A DNA stretch of 64,000 nucleotides from NCBI RefSeq assembly GCF_900231835.1, contig NZ_OCTN01000011.1, forward strand, positions 29,901 through 93,900, written 5' to 3'. This document shows positions 35,839 to 45,210 of the stretch, one piece after another. Numbering within the stretch: position 1 is the stretch's first letter; the number at the start of each line of letters is the position of its first letter. Position numbers and translations under genes: made by a program. The stretch is from Pontivivens marinum (GTDB taxonomy: Bacteria; Pseudomonadota; Alphaproteobacteria; Rhodobacterales; Rhodobacteraceae). The notes beneath the pieces were generated by a model that saw only the letters and a program-made list of their open reading frames with translations, did no database searches and was not told where the DNA came from.

Positions 35839-37343
35839 TCTCCACGCGGGAAACGGGCCCGCTCTTCAACAGTGTTGAGGTCCATGTGATTGCGCATAAA
35901 ACGCTCGGACGCTTTTTGTAGGGGCTGATAATCCCACGGATAATAACCGCCCTGCCGCAGGGCCTCGTAGACGACCCAGCGGCGGGCTTGGGATTTGCGG
36001 ACATCGGCGTCGAACCGCTGCAAATCCCAGCGTGCATCCGCATCGGCACGGAATTTGACCAGCATTTCTGCGGCGGCCGGATCATCGGCGCGGTTGGTCA
36101 GTTCGTGCGGATCATTGCGCAGGTCGAACAGTTGTTCCGGGTCCAGATCGCAGCGGGTATATTTCCAGCCATCCTGAACCAGCGCGACCATGGGGGCGTA
36201 GGATGCCTCCGCCGCGTATTCGATGGCCACGGGGGTTTCGCGCGCGAAACCTTGGGCCAGGGGCACCACGCTTTCGCCTTGGGTCCACGGCGCGACCTCC
36301 TCCATCGACAGGCCGGCCAGATCGCACAGCGTCGGGCAGACATCGATATTGGACACGGCCGTTGTGACCAAGGCAGGCGTCAGGTTCGGCGCGCTGATCA
36401 TCATGGGCACGCGGGATGACCCCTCGAAAAAGCTCATCTTGAACCACAGGCCCCGTTCGCCCAGCATGTCGCCATGGTCGGACACGAACAGGATCACAGC
36501 CTCCTGCCGTGTTGCCTCCAGCGCGTCCATTACCTCACCAATTTTATCGTCCAGATACGAGATATTGGCGAAATAGGCGCGGCGTGAGCGGCGGATATCC
36601 TCGTCCGTGATGTTGAAATCACGCCAGTTGTTCGCGTCGAAAATGCGCTGGGAATGCGGGTCGTGATCCGCGTAATCCATCGCGGGAACCGGCGGGTCCA
36701 GATGCTCGCAATCCTCGTAGAGATCCCAATATTTCTGCCGAGCCACATAGGGATCGTGGGGGTGGGTAAAGCTGACGGTCATGCACCACGGGCGCTCATC
36801 CAGACCGCGGGCATATTCGCGAACCTTGCGCACGGCGTGATAGGCAACTTCGTCATCATATTCCATCTGGTTGCTGGTTTCAGCCACCCCTGCCCCCGTG
36901 ACGGAGCCCATATTGTGATACCACCAGTCAATCCGCTCCCCCGGTTTGCGGTAATCGGGGGTCCAGCCGAAATCGGCGGGATAGATATCGGTGGTGGTGC
37001 GCTCCTCGAACCCGTGCATCTGGTCGGGACCGACGAAATGCATCTTGCCGTTCAGGCAGGTTTGATAGCCCGCCCGGCGCAGATGGTGCGCATAGGTGGG
37101 CAGGTCGGACGGGAACTCCGCCGCATTATCATAGACGCCCGTGACCGACGGCAATTGCCCCGACATAAAGCCGCCCCGCCCCGGCGCACAGAGCGGTGAT
37201 GCGGTATAGCAGTTGGCATAGCGTACCGATCGCGCCGCCAACCGTTTCAGGTTGGGCGCGTGCAGCCAGTCCGCAGGGCCGTCAGGGAACAGCGTGCCGT
37301 TCAGCTGATCGACCATGAAAATCAGGATATTTGGCTTTGCCAT
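35835..37343 (-). CDS. betC: Choline-sulfatase
   Basis: A 502-residue type I sulfatase hydrolysing choline-O-sulfate to choline and sulfate. The formylglycine site is [14 protein letters not shown] near residue 49-62, where Cys is modified; CxPxR is kept although a G follows Arg. [13 protein letters not shown] at the start and [12 protein letters not shown] near 290 hold metal ligands. The C-terminal region ([21 protein letters not shown], read in parts) is typical of BetC. It places sulfur release next to choline oxidation. Signal peptide absent, as expected for the cytoplasmic enzyme. Confidence 0.93.
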   Translation of the reverse strand: MAKPNILIFMVDQLNGTLFPDGPADWLHAPNLKRLAARSVRYANCYTASPLCAPGRGGFMSGQLPSVTGVYDNAAEFPSDLPTYAHHLRRAGYQTCLNGKMHFVGPDQMHGFEERTTTDIYPADFGWTPDYRKPGERIDWWYHNMGSVTGAGVAETSNQMEYDDEVAYHAVRKVREYARGLDERPWCMTVSFTHPHDPYVARQKYWDLYEDCEHLDPPVPAMDYADHDPHSQRIFDANNWRDFNITDEDIRRSRRAYFANISYLDDKIGEVMDALEATRQEAVILFVSDHGDMLGERGLWFKMSFFEGSSRVPMMISAPNLTPALVTTAVSNIDVCPTLCDLAGLSMEEVAPWTQGESVVPLAQGFARETPVAIEYAAEASYAPMVALVQDGWKYTRCDLDPEQLFDLRNDPHELTNRADDPAAAEMLVKFRADADARWDLQRFDADVRKSQARRWVVYEALRQGGYYPWDYQPLQKASERFMRNHMDLNTVEERARFPRGE

Positions 37344-37376
37344 AATACGCGCTCCTACATGCAGACGAATGGGGGC

Positions 37377-37967
37377 CTATAGCCGGAATGAGGCACTGCT
37401 CAGCGCCATGTCGATAACCTGTTCAATGGCGGCAATCGCCTCCAACCGCCCGCCCTGCGCGCCCTGCAAGGCCTGCCGGATATAGAACCCGTCGATCAAC
37501 GAGGCGATGGTTTCGGCCAGCGTATAGGGGTCGCCCGAAACCAGCGGGCGTAGGTCGTGCATCAGGTTGGTGCGCAGGCGCCGTTGATAGACGTTGAGCA
37601 GCCGGTTCGCCTCGGTCGAGGTTTGCGCGGAAACATAGAATGCCAGCCATGCCGCGATGACATCATGCTGGAAACTTTGCGCTGAAAAACTGGCCGTGAC
37701 GATGGCGCTGACCCGCGCGCGGGGGGTGCGGACCACGGCCAGTTCCGCGCGCAATTCCTGTCCCAACACCGTCAGGATATGGCGCATGGCGGCGGTTAGA
37801 ATACGTTCCTTGGAGCCGAAATAATGATGTGCCAGCGCGCTGGAAACCCCTGCGCGGCCCGCGATTTGGGTGACGGTAACGTCCAATGAACCCTGTCGTC
37901 CGATCTCCGCTATGGCGGCCTGTACCAATGCGGCGCGGCGCACAGGTTGCATTCCAATCTTGGGCAT
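37377..37967 (-). CDS. betI: TetR-family repressor BetI
   Basis: A 196-residue regulator. The helix-turn-helix (about 28-50: VTVTQIAGRAGVSSALAHHYF) and the opening PKIGMQPVRRAALVQAAI are characteristic of BetI, which represses the bet genes until choline is present. It is first in the operon, 33 bases before betC, and divergent from the ABC transporter, so it likely controls both from the 37968-38209 region. Confidence 0.92.
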   Translation of the reverse strand: MPKIGMQPVRRAALVQAAIAEIGRQGSLDVTVTQIAGRAGVSSALAHHYFGSKERILTAAMRHILTVLGQELRAELAVVRTPRARVSAIVTASFSAQSFQHDVIAAWLAFYVSAQTSTEANRLLNVYQRRLRTNLMHDLRPLVSGDPYTLAETIASLIDGFYIRQALQGAQGGRLEAIAAIEQVIDMALSSASFRL

Positions 37968-38012
37968 CAGGGGGACTCCTTGGGTCTGGATACATCTTTA
38001 GGGATGGTTTTT

Positions 38013-38129
38013 TTCAACTGATGCGTCAATCAAAACCCGCCAAAACACCCCCGAAACTACCACTTGCAATTTTTTTATCCCCGTGTGTCAGATGGTTAAA
38101 GGCCTTTGGAAAAAGGGTTGCAAACCCTT
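38013..38129. promoter_or_regulatory. betI/transporter divergent promoter region
   Basis: The 242-base gap contains an imperfect dyad, TTCAACTGATGCGTCAATCAA (38013-38033, given here as the arms TTCAACTGA and TCAATCAA), a candidate BetI operator. A short hairpin AAGGGTT-GCA-AACCCTT lies at 38113-38129. No further structure is evident. Confidence 0.3.
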
Positions 38130-38209
38130 CTCTATTGTCCTCTCATTCAGGCACAGACCAAAAACGACGTCGGGAATAGACCCCCGAGACGACAAACAGG
38201 GATACTTGT

Positions 38210-39169
38210 ATGAAAAAGATCATTCTGGCCGCCGCGTTCGGTGCCGCCATGCCGACTGTCGCCCTTGCCGATTGTGGCGAGGTCTCGATCACCGAGATGA
38301 ACTGGGCGTCCTCCGCCGTTGTTACCCAGGTTTCCAAATTCCTGATGGAACAGGGCTATGGCTGCGACGTCACCACTGTGCCTTCGGCAACCGTAACCTC
38401 GCTGGCATCGGTTGCTGAAACCGGCAAGCCTGACATCATCACCGAGCTGTGGATCAACGGCACCCCTGCCTACCAGACGCTGTCCGAGGAAGGCCGCATC
38501 GTCACGCTGGGCGACGTTCTGTCCGATGGCGGCGTTGAGGGCTGGTGGGTTCCGACCTATCTGGTTGACGAGCACCCCGAGCTGGCCACGCTTGAGGGCG
38601 TTCTGGCCAATGCCGACATTCTGGGCAATCGCTTCCACCAGTGTCCCGATGGTTGGGGCTGTAAGAACGTAAACGCCGCACTGGCCGAGGTTACCGACCT
38701 TGAAGGCGCTGGCTTCGAAGTGTTCTCGCACGGTTCGGGCGAAACGATGGCAGCATCCATCGCCGCGGCCTATGAGGACGAAGCCCCATGGATCGGTTAT
38801 TACTGGGCGCCAACCAGCGTTCTGGGCAAGTACGACATGACCTCGGTCGATCTGGGCCCGTACGACGAAGAAATCCACCTGTGTAACGCGGATCCGGATT
38901 GTGGCCCTGCTGCACTCAGCTCCTTCCCCGTTGGTCCGGTGAAAACCATCGTCACCACCACGTTCCAGGAAGAAAACCCTGAGATCGCTGAGCTGATGGC
39001 ACAGGTTTCGTTCACCAACGCCCAGATGGGCAGCGTGCTGGCATGGCAGGAGGAGAACAACGCCTCCGCTGAAGAAGCCGCAGTTTACTTCATCACGACA
39101 CATTCCGATTCGTGGGCTGGTTGGCTGAATGATGATGCGCGCGCCAATCTGGCGGCGTTCATCCAATAA
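38210..39169 (+). CDS. Glycine betaine/choline-type ABC transporter substrate-binding protein
   Basis: A 319-residue periplasmic protein of the OpuAC family. Signal peptide MKKIILAAAFGAAMPTVALA, with AGGG 8 bases upstream of the ATG. Ligand-box aromatic residues are seen in ITEMNWASS near 28 (mature Trp), ITELWING near 80, and PWIGYYWAP near 195. Cysteines in CPDGWGCKN and CNADPDCGP may form disulfides. Quaternary amines bind in an aromatic cage. Choline (ChoX-like) and betaine are both possible; the neighbouring bet genes favour choline or a related osmolyte precursor. Confidence 0.85.
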   Translation: MKKIILAAAFGAAMPTVALADCGEVSITEMNWASSAVVTQVSKFLMEQGYGCDVTTVPSATVTSLASVAETGKPDIITELWINGTPAYQTLSEEGRIVTLGDVLSDGGVEGWWVPTYLVDEHPELATLEGVLANADILGNRFHQCPDGWGCKNVNAALAEVTDLEGAGFEVFSHGSGETMAASIAAAYEDEAPWIGYYWAPTSVLGKYDMTSVDLGPYDEEIHLCNADPDCGPAALSSFPVGPVKTIVTTTFQEENPEIAELMAQVSFTNAQMGSVLAWQEENNASAEEAAVYFITTHSDSWAGWLNDDARANLAAFIQ

Positions 39170-39177
39170 ATATCCAG

Positions 39178-39204
39178 GGCCTCTGCATCGCAGGGGCCTT
39201 TTTT
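39178..39204 (+). terminator. Attenuating terminator between binding protein and permease
   Basis: GGCCTCTGC, ATC, GCAGGGGCC then T6: nine pairs with one G-T wobble. A second, imperfect GC hairpin ending in CCTTTTG follows at about 39217-39245. Such a pair lets the binding protein be made in excess over the membrane parts. Confidence 0.75.
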
Positions 39205-39279
39205 GAAAAATCGTAAAGGGGCCCGGTACCGACGGGGCCTTTTGCATACCCAGTACGCAGCGGACAGAACGGACGGAAC

Positions 39280-40329
39280 ATGGCCTTCTACGACGGATTG
39301 ATAGAGACACTCGGTCTCACAGACTGGTGCGGAGAAGCAGATGCCGGTGGCGGTGGCCCCCTGACCATGGCCGAATTACTGGCCCGCGCGAATGGTGGCG
39401 GTGCTGATGGCGAAGATCCCGCAACCCCGCTAATGGACACCCCGTTTCCGTCGCTGGACACGTTGCATCAGTCCTGCGAGGCGATCCCGCGCACACGCGA
39501 CGTGACCGAAATGGTCGAGCAAGGGTTTCTGGGCATCAAGGACGGCCTGCGTCTGGTGCTCGATCCGTTGACAGAGCCACTGGGCTGGCTGCTGGATGCC
39601 TCGCTCAGCGGGTTCGAGGCAACGCCGTGGTTCATCATGATCCCGCTGCTGATGGCGCTGACATGGTTTGCAGCACGTTCGGTCAGCGTATTGGCGCTGG
39701 TGACGTTCTCGTTCCTGTTTATGGCCATGATCAATCACTACGACGAGGCGATCCAGACGCTGTCGATCATCTTCGTCTGTACGATCTTCTGTGTCGTTCT
39801 GGGCGTGCCGATAGGTATCGCCATGTCGAAAAGTAATACGCTGCAACGCATCAGCATTCCGATTCTGGACATGCTGCAAACGCTGCCGACCTTTGTTTAC
39901 CTGATCCCGCTGATCTTTCTGTTCTCGGTCACGGAGAGCAAGCTCTATGGCATTGCGATCATCCTCTACGCGATTGTGCCGGTGATCCGCCTGACCGATC
40001 TGGGCATTCGTCTGGTCGATAAGGACGTGATCGAGGCGGCAGACGCATTCGGCATGTCCAATTGGCAAAAGCTGACCGGCGTGCAAATCCCGCTGGCGCT
40101 GCCCAACATTATGGCCGGTATCAACCAGACCATTATGATGAGCCTCGCCATGGTTGTGATCGCCTCGCTGGTTTCTGCACCGGGTCTGGGCCGATTGGTT
40201 CTGCGTGGCATTAACAATCTGGAACTGGGCGTTGGTCTGGTTGCCGGTTTCTGCATCGTGCTGCTGGCAGTTCTGCTGGACCGCGCCACCAAGGCGGCGC
40301 TAGGCCGTATCAATTCGAGCGAGCAGTAA
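39280..40329 (+). CDS. ProW/ChoW-type ABC transporter permease
   Basis: A 349-residue inner-membrane protein. A hydrophilic N-terminal stretch of about 110 residues precedes six to seven helices. The EAA-like loop is near residues 240-265 (DVIEAADAFGMSNWQKLTGVQ, read in parts), where it docks with the ATPase. PTFVYLIPLIFLFSV and NQTIMMSLAMVVIASL are typical of ProU permeases. The next gene begins 4 bases later. Confidence 0.9.
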   Translation: MAFYDGLIETLGLTDWCGEADAGGGGPLTMAELLARANGGGADGEDPATPLMDTPFPSLDTLHQSCEAIPRTRDVTEMVEQGFLGIKDGLRLVLDPLTEPLGWLLDASLSGFEATPWFIMIPLLMALTWFAARSVSVLALVTFSFLFMAMINHYDEAIQTLSIIFVCTIFCVVLGVPIGIAMSKSNTLQRISIPILDMLQTLPTFVYLIPLIFLFSVTESKLYGIAIILYAIVPVIRLTDLGIRLVDKDVIEAADAFGMSNWQKLTGVQIPLALPNIMAGINQTIMMSLAMVVIASLVSAPGLGRLVLRGINNLELGVGLVAGFCIVLLAVLLDRATKAALGRINSSEQ

Positions 40330-40333
40330 AACC

Positions 40334-41398
40334 ATGACAGATCAAAACAACATCAAGGTCTCGATCCGGAACCTGTTCAAGATTTTCGGAACCGATCCAG
40401 CCGCTGCGCTGACACATGTTCGGGCCGGATTGGGCAAGCCTGAATTGCTGGAACAGCACGGCCACGTGCTGGGCCTGCAAAACATCAATGTCGATATGCA
40501 GGCCGGTGAGATTACGGTCATCATGGGTCTGTCCGGTTCGGGTAAATCCACGCTGATCCGCCACCTGAACCGCCTGATCGAACCCACCGCAGGCGAGATT
40601 ATCGTCAATGGTGAGGACGTTCTGGCCTATGACGCGACCAAGCTGGATGCTTTGCGCCAGAACACCATGTCGATGGTGTTCCAGAAATTCGCGCTGTTCC
40701 CGCACCGCACCGTTCTGGAAAACGCCGGCATGGCGCGCCGTGTGCGCGGCGAAAGCGGCAAGGCGGCGGATAAAGAGGGCCAGAAATGGCTCGAACGGGT
40801 CGGCTTGGCTGGCTACGAAGAGCATTACCCCAACCAGCTATCGGGCGGTATGCAGCAACGTGTGGGCATTGCCCGCGCGCTGGCCTCGGACAGTGAGATC
40901 ATGCTGATGGACGAGGCGTTTTCCGCGCTCGATCCGCTGATCCGCACCGATATGCAAGACCTGCTGTTGGAATTGCAGCGCGAATTGCACAAGACCATCG
41001 TGTTCATCACCCATGACCTGGACGAGGCGCTGAAGCTGGCCGATCACCTTGTTATCCTCAAGGATGGCGCGATCGTACAGCAGGGTGAGCCGCAGGAAAT
41101 CCTGCTACAGCCAAATGACCCCTACATCATGGACTTTATCGCCGATATTAACCGCGCCCGCGTTCTGCGCGTGCGTTCGGTGATGGAAGTCACGACCGAT
41201 CCGGGAACCAATATCGCCGGTGATGTCGATGCCAATTCGAACCTGGAGCGGGTTATCGCCATGTCCGAGGGCGACACAAACCTGAACTACCGCGTGATGG
41301 AGAACGGCCAGCAAGTCGGCCTGCTGCATATGCGCGATCTGGTACGCGCACTGGTTCCGGTTGAGGCATCCGACCCCGCCCGTCGCATGGCCAGCTAG
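40334..41398 (+). CDS. ProV/ChoV-type ABC transporter ATP-binding protein
   Basis: A 354-residue ATPase. MGLSGSGKSTLIRHLNRL near 63-80 is Walker A, LSGGMQQRVGIARAL near 172 the signature, and LMDEAFSALDPL near 194 Walker B. FITHDLDEALKLADH follows with the switch His. The C-terminal 80 residues are a short CBS-like remnant (VGLLHMRDLVRAL), as in ProV proteins of osmolyte importers. It completes the transporter. Confidence 0.92.
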   Translation: MTDQNNIKVSIRNLFKIFGTDPAAALTHVRAGLGKPELLEQHGHVLGLQNINVDMQAGEITVIMGLSGSGKSTLIRHLNRLIEPTAGEIIVNGEDVLAYDATKLDALRQNTMSMVFQKFALFPHRTVLENAGMARRVRGESGKAADKEGQKWLERVGLAGYEEHYPNQLSGGMQQRVGIARALASDSEIMLMDEAFSALDPLIRTDMQDLLLELQRELHKTIVFITHDLDEALKLADHLVILKDGAIVQQGEPQEILLQPNDPYIMDFIADINRARVLRVRSVMEVTTDPGTNIAGDVDANSNLERVIAMSEGDTNLNYRVMENGQQVGLLHMRDLVRALVPVEASDPARRMAS

Positions 41399-41414
41399 AT
41401 ATACCTTGCCAGTG

Positions 41415-41454
41415 GTTCATGCGTGTGTACGGCTGTTACACCACACGCATGAAC
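41415..41454. repeat. Perfect 13-bp inverted repeat between transporter and GT fusion gene
   Basis: GTTCATGCGTGTG (41415-41427) and CACACGCATGAAC (41442-41454), loop 14. It lies 16 bases past the transporter stop. No T run follows, so it may be a Rho-dependent or stabilising hairpin, or an operator of the next gene. Confidence 0.55.
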
Positions 41455-41482
41455 GACAAAACAAACGGGACCAGGACAACGA

Positions 41483-43774
41483 ATGATAGCCCCACGCCAG
41501 ATTGCGACCCTTTGGATCGGCGGGCAGCTTAGTTGGCTGGAACAGCTTTGCCTGCGCTCCTTTGTAACTCGCGGGCACGGCATCACCCTATACGCCTATC
41601 AGGACGTTCAGGGTGTTCCCGAGGGGGTCGAGCTGCGCGACGGTCGCGAGATCATCGATACAGACGATTTCATCAAATACGAAAAGAAGGACAGCTTTGC
41701 GCTGTTCGCAGATTATTTTCGGATCGTGTTAACCGATCGCCGCCCAAACGTCCTTTGGGTGGATACAGATGTGTATTGCGTGGCCCCGCCTGATTATCCC
41801 GCAGGGCATGTTTTCGGCCTAGAAAGCCCCTCGCGGATCAATAATGCCGTGCTAGGTCTGGCCCCCGGATCAGATCTGCAACGTTCGCTGCTGAAGTTCA
41901 TGTCAGATCGCGAACCGATCCCTGATTTTCTACCACGCCGCCTGCGCGAGGAATACCGCGAGGCCCGCACACAGGGAACACCTGTACACGTGTCCAAGAT
42001 GCCTTGGGGCGTGTGGGGCCCAATGGCGATCACGCATTTTGCCAAGCAGCATGGTGTCACGGATCAGGCCCATCCGCAGGATGCATTCTACCCCGTACAT
42101 TTCCGCGACAAGAGCGACTTCCTAAAGCCCCCCGAAACAGTGTGGCGCAAACTGACAAAGCGTACCACCGCACTGCACCTGTGGGCCTCGAACAAACGCG
42201 CACTTGGCGGACAGCATAACGGGCTGGCTCCGGTACATTCCTTCCTTGACATGCTGTGCCGTGCCGAGGGCATCGACCCAGCAGCGTCCCCCATCGTTGA
42301 ACGGGGGCGCCTGCGATATGATGCGAACCAAGTACAGGGCACCGCAATCACGGCAGCCTCAGCATCCATAAATCAGGCCGAAGATTTCAGCACCGTAATC
42401 GCCGCGCTGGATTTGGATGATGTCACACAAATGGCAGATGTGGGGGGCACTGCGCCGAGCTTATGCTTAGCACTATTCCATAGGTTCGACTGCGATTTGA
42501 ACTGCTTTGATATGGTGGCTGGCGGGACATTCCCCGACCGAATCTCACCATCTGCAAAGGCATGGTATGATAGCTTGCGCGCGGCAGGTGTTCCGGCCGC
42601 TCGATTGCGCATTGTGCAAGATTTGGCCGATGTAACACCTCAAGATGTTATCGCCACATTGAACGGGTTCGGGGTACACCACAAAATTGCGGCACTAGAC
42701 CCCATGCTCAACAAAGCACTACTGGTCGGCAGCCGCCTGATCCTCGACATCCGCAAAGGCTCAGGCGCGTTCCCCTTCCTGCGGGCGCGTGGCAACGCCA
42801 ATACCGTGTCCGAGGGGCAAGTTGACGGGCGCCAGCAGTTCCGCGTCGTCCTGTCCGCCGAACCGTCCAGCACAGTGGCGCGAACCGTTCCAAAACAGGA
42901 TACCTCCAACAAGAATAGCTGGGCCAGCATTGCCACTGATCTGGCCGGGCCTAAGGGGTGGTTTCGTGAGGGTGAAAACCATTCCTTCTTGCATGTACCC
43001 CGAGGTGACACGCTGGTCGTGACCTTTGATAACCTCGATATCGCCATGGAAAAGCGGGACGACCGCAGGCCCTGGGGATGGTCTTTCATCGAACAGCAAG
43101 GCTGGTCTGCGCTTGGCGTTATGGCCGGTGGGTGGACATGGTTCCGCGATCCATTCGTCAGTGATACCTTTTCTGAATTGCGCGAGAGCGGTTTTTTCAG
43201 GGCGTTTTCGAGAGTTGTCTTTTACGGCGCCTCAATGGGCGGGTACGGGGCAGCCGCATTCTCCGCCGCCTGCCCCGGCGCGCATGTCGTCGCGATCAGC
43301 CCCCAATCCACATTAGATAAAACCATTGTACCCTGGGAGGCCCGCTACAAGGTCGCTTGGGGTCAGGATTTCAGCGGCCCATATGGCGACGCGGCTTTTT
43401 CCAGTCAGTCGGCGGCTTCGGTCAATTTGCTCTACGATCCCTATGTAAAGGCTGATGCGGCCCATGCGGCACGGTTTGAGGGGCAGAACGTTACCCGATG
43501 GCGTTGTCCCCTCTTGGGCCACCGCCTCGGCTCCTCGCTCAATCAAATGGGGGTGCTAAAGGATGTGGTCTATCAAGCCGTAGAGGGCAACCTCACGCCT
43601 GCCACCTTCCGCGAATTGTTGCGGGCCCGACGTGAGTTTCCACGCTATCAGCGTGAGCTGGCCAATCTGGCACTGGAACGAAACCACGAGGCCTTGGCTC
43701 TACGCGTAGCCGACCATGTGCTATCGACGCGCGACGACCGGTTTTTCCGGCAACTGCGCGCACGGTTAAATTAG
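41483..43774 (+). CDS. Three-part protein: DXD glycosyltransferase, Rossmann-like middle, alpha/beta hydrolase end
   Basis: A 763-residue protein with AGGA 6 bases before the ATG. Residues 1-260 look like a GT32/DXD sugar transferase: FALFADYFRIVL, then VLWVDTDVYCV with the DxD metal site near 90-95. Residues about 300-440 resemble a class I methyltransferase-like Rossmann fold (MADVGGTAPSLCLAL) without clear catalytic residues. Residues about 470-763 resemble an alpha/beta hydrolase, with GASMGGYGAA near 583 as nucleophile elbow and a late LGHRLGSS His. The order is unusual. It may build and then trim or acylate a glycan; that is inference. Confidence 0.6.
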   Translation: MIAPRQIATLWIGGQLSWLEQLCLRSFVTRGHGITLYAYQDVQGVPEGVELRDGREIIDTDDFIKYEKKDSFALFADYFRIVLTDRRPNVLWVDTDVYCVAPPDYPAGHVFGLESPSRINNAVLGLAPGSDLQRSLLKFMSDREPIPDFLPRRLREEYREARTQGTPVHVSKMPWGVWGPMAITHFAKQHGVTDQAHPQDAFYPVHFRDKSDFLKPPETVWRKLTKRTTALHLWASNKRALGGQHNGLAPVHSFLDMLCRAEGIDPAASPIVERGRLRYDANQVQGTAITAASASINQAEDFSTVIAALDLDDVTQMADVGGTAPSLCLALFHRFDCDLNCFDMVAGGTFPDRISPSAKAWYDSLRAAGVPAARLRIVQDLADVTPQDVIATLNGFGVHHKIAALDPMLNKALLVGSRLILDIRKGSGAFPFLRARGNANTVSEGQVDGRQQFRVVLSAEPSSTVARTVPKQDTSNKNSWASIATDLAGPKGWFREGENHSFLHVPRGDTLVVTFDNLDIAMEKRDDRRPWGWSFIEQQGWSALGVMAGGWTWFRDPFVSDTFSELRESGFFRAFSRVVFYGASMGGYGAAAFSAACPGAHVVAISPQSTLDKTIVPWEARYKVAWGQDFSGPYGDAAFSSQSAASVNLLYDPYVKADAAHAARFEGQNVTRWRCPLLGHRLGSSLNQMGVLKDVVYQAVEGNLTPATFRELLRARREFPRYQRELANLALERNHEALALRVADHVLSTRDDRFFRQLRARLN

Positions 43775-44002
43775 CTAAGGATATAGAGTGACATCCACGA
43801 TCAGCCCGACTCCATGTTCGGGCCTAATGGGTCACCTTTTTTGTACTCTCAAGTTCCAAAATTGGCTTTGAATTGCCGCGAATGCCCTTGTGAACGCATT
43901 CATTAGCCTCAGCGTAGCAATCTTCAAATCGCGAACGCACCTTCTCCATACGATTTTCGAAACCTCGACCCAATCAGCTTTTGCCTGCAACGCCCCTAGA
44001 TC
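43775..44002. other. Non-coding gap with a weak terminator
   Basis: GCCCGA/TCGGGC stem at 43804-43823 and a T6 run at 43837-43842 may end the fusion gene. The remainder shows no credible gene and lies against the IS66 relic. Confidence 0.45.
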
Positions 44003-44785
44003 GTAAGCGTCCGGTCTGACTGCCCTACGGTGTGGTTTTCCATGGCAGCAGATCATCGACACGATTGATCTTGTAGTCTGGAATGCGGGCGAGCGTATCT
44101 GCGAGCCATGCTTGTGGGTCAACGCCGTTCAGCTTGGCGGTTTCGATCAGGGTGTAGGCGATAGCGGCAGCTTTGCCGCCGGTTTGTGATCCAACGAACA
44201 GATAATTTTTGCGCCCGATGGCGACTGAGCGCATGGCCCGTTCTGCGGTGTTGTTGTCCAGTTCCAGAATGCCGTGATCGAGGTAGGGACGCAGCCGTGC
44301 CATGCGCGTCAGGGCATAGCGGATTGTACCAGCCAGCGGCGATTTGCCCGAGATACTAGGCAGTTGGGTGTGCAGCCAGAGTTCAAGATCGTCGAAGATC
44401 TGTTTTGCCTTCGTCTGCCGGAGTTCAACACGGAGCTTTGGTGGCGATCCACGGGCTTCTTTCTCGACCGCATACAGTTGCGCGATGCGCCCGATGGCCT
44501 CGTCAGCGATGGCGGAACCTTGAGCGCGATGGATATCGACGAACTTGCGCCTGACGTGGGCCATGCAGGCGACCTCGCGGATGTCACCGGAACGATAGAG
44601 ATCTTCGAACCTGGCATAGCCGTCCGCGTGCATCCAGCCCCGATATTTTGCGAGATGATGCTTGGGGTGCTGCCCTTTGCGATCCGGCTAGAACTGATAC
44701 CAGCTGGCGGGTGGGACGTCGCTGCCCCAAGGACGTTCATCACGGCCATAAGCCCACAATCGCGCCGTCGCGGTTTTGCCGGCTC
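44003..44785 (-). pseudogene. IS66 transposase (TnpC) C-terminal relic
   Basis: The frame reads WAYGRDERPWGSDVP, then PDRKGQHPKHHLAKYRG, MHADGYARFEDLY and LDNNTAERAMR with IGRKNYLF: the C-terminal half of IS66 TnpC, including part of the DDE core. An in-frame TAG at 44690-44688 replaces a residue between WYQF and PDRKG. The N-terminal half is missing because the IS3 element joins at 44786. GTAAGCG at 44003 looks like the IS66 terminal repeat. Inactive. Confidence 0.85.
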
Positions 44786-44837
44786 TGAATCGTCCCGGGT
44801 TTGTCGGAGACTATCAACTTAAGTAAGGATGATGGTT

Positions 44838-45210
44838 ATGACGAAAAGCAAAATGGCAAATCGCTACTCGCCTGAGGTCCGCGCGCGTGCGGTCCGAATG
44901 GTGTTTGAGCATCAAGGCTAATACGAAACGCAGGCGGGCGCGATCGCGGCCATTGCACCCCGTTGCCCCGCAGTGGTTTGCCTGCAAACCATGAGAGGGG
45001 AAGATCGGTTGTATTCTCCAGACCTTGAGCGGATGGGTCAAACAGGCCGAGAAGGACAGCGGCATGCGGGATGGCGTGACCACTGATGAACGGGACCGGA
45101 TCAAGACGCTGGAACGGGAAAACCGTGAGCTACGCCAAGCGAATGAAATTCTCCGCAAGGCGTCAGCATATTTTGCGCAGGCGGAACGCGACCGCCCACT
45201 GAAGCGATGA
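44838..45210 (+). pseudogene. IS3 element A orfA, nonsense and insertion
   Basis: Begins MTKSKMANRYSPEVRARAV, then has TAA after MVFEHQG, where the copy at 51497-51657 reads a serine codon. A 41-base palindromic insertion (44960-45000) shifts the frame by 40 net bases. The helix-turn-helix and leucine-zipper part resumes as [17 protein letters not shown] and ends with [14 protein letters not shown]. Not functional as it stands. Confidence 0.8.
44960..45000 (+). repeat. Palindromic mini-insertion, copy 1 (about 41 bp)
   Basis: Starts CCGTTGCCCCGCAG and ends GAGAGGGG, with a perfect inner hairpin TGGTTTGC-CT-GCAAACCA. Interrupts orfA of IS3 element A. Compare copy 2 at 45222-45263. Confidence 0.7.

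Noticed and set aside
35988..37199. Long plus-strand frames antisense to betC
   Set aside because: Shadow frames; betC has full sulfatase motifs and operon overlaps.
38147..39310. A 387-codon open frame antisense to the osmolyte-binding protein gene
   Set aside because: It mirrors the codon pattern of a well-supported gene, has no recognisable domain and no ribosome site.
43832..44122. 96-codon minus-strand frame beside the IS66 relic
   Set aside because: No ribosome site or recognisable motif; it overlaps the IS66 coding relic in another frame.
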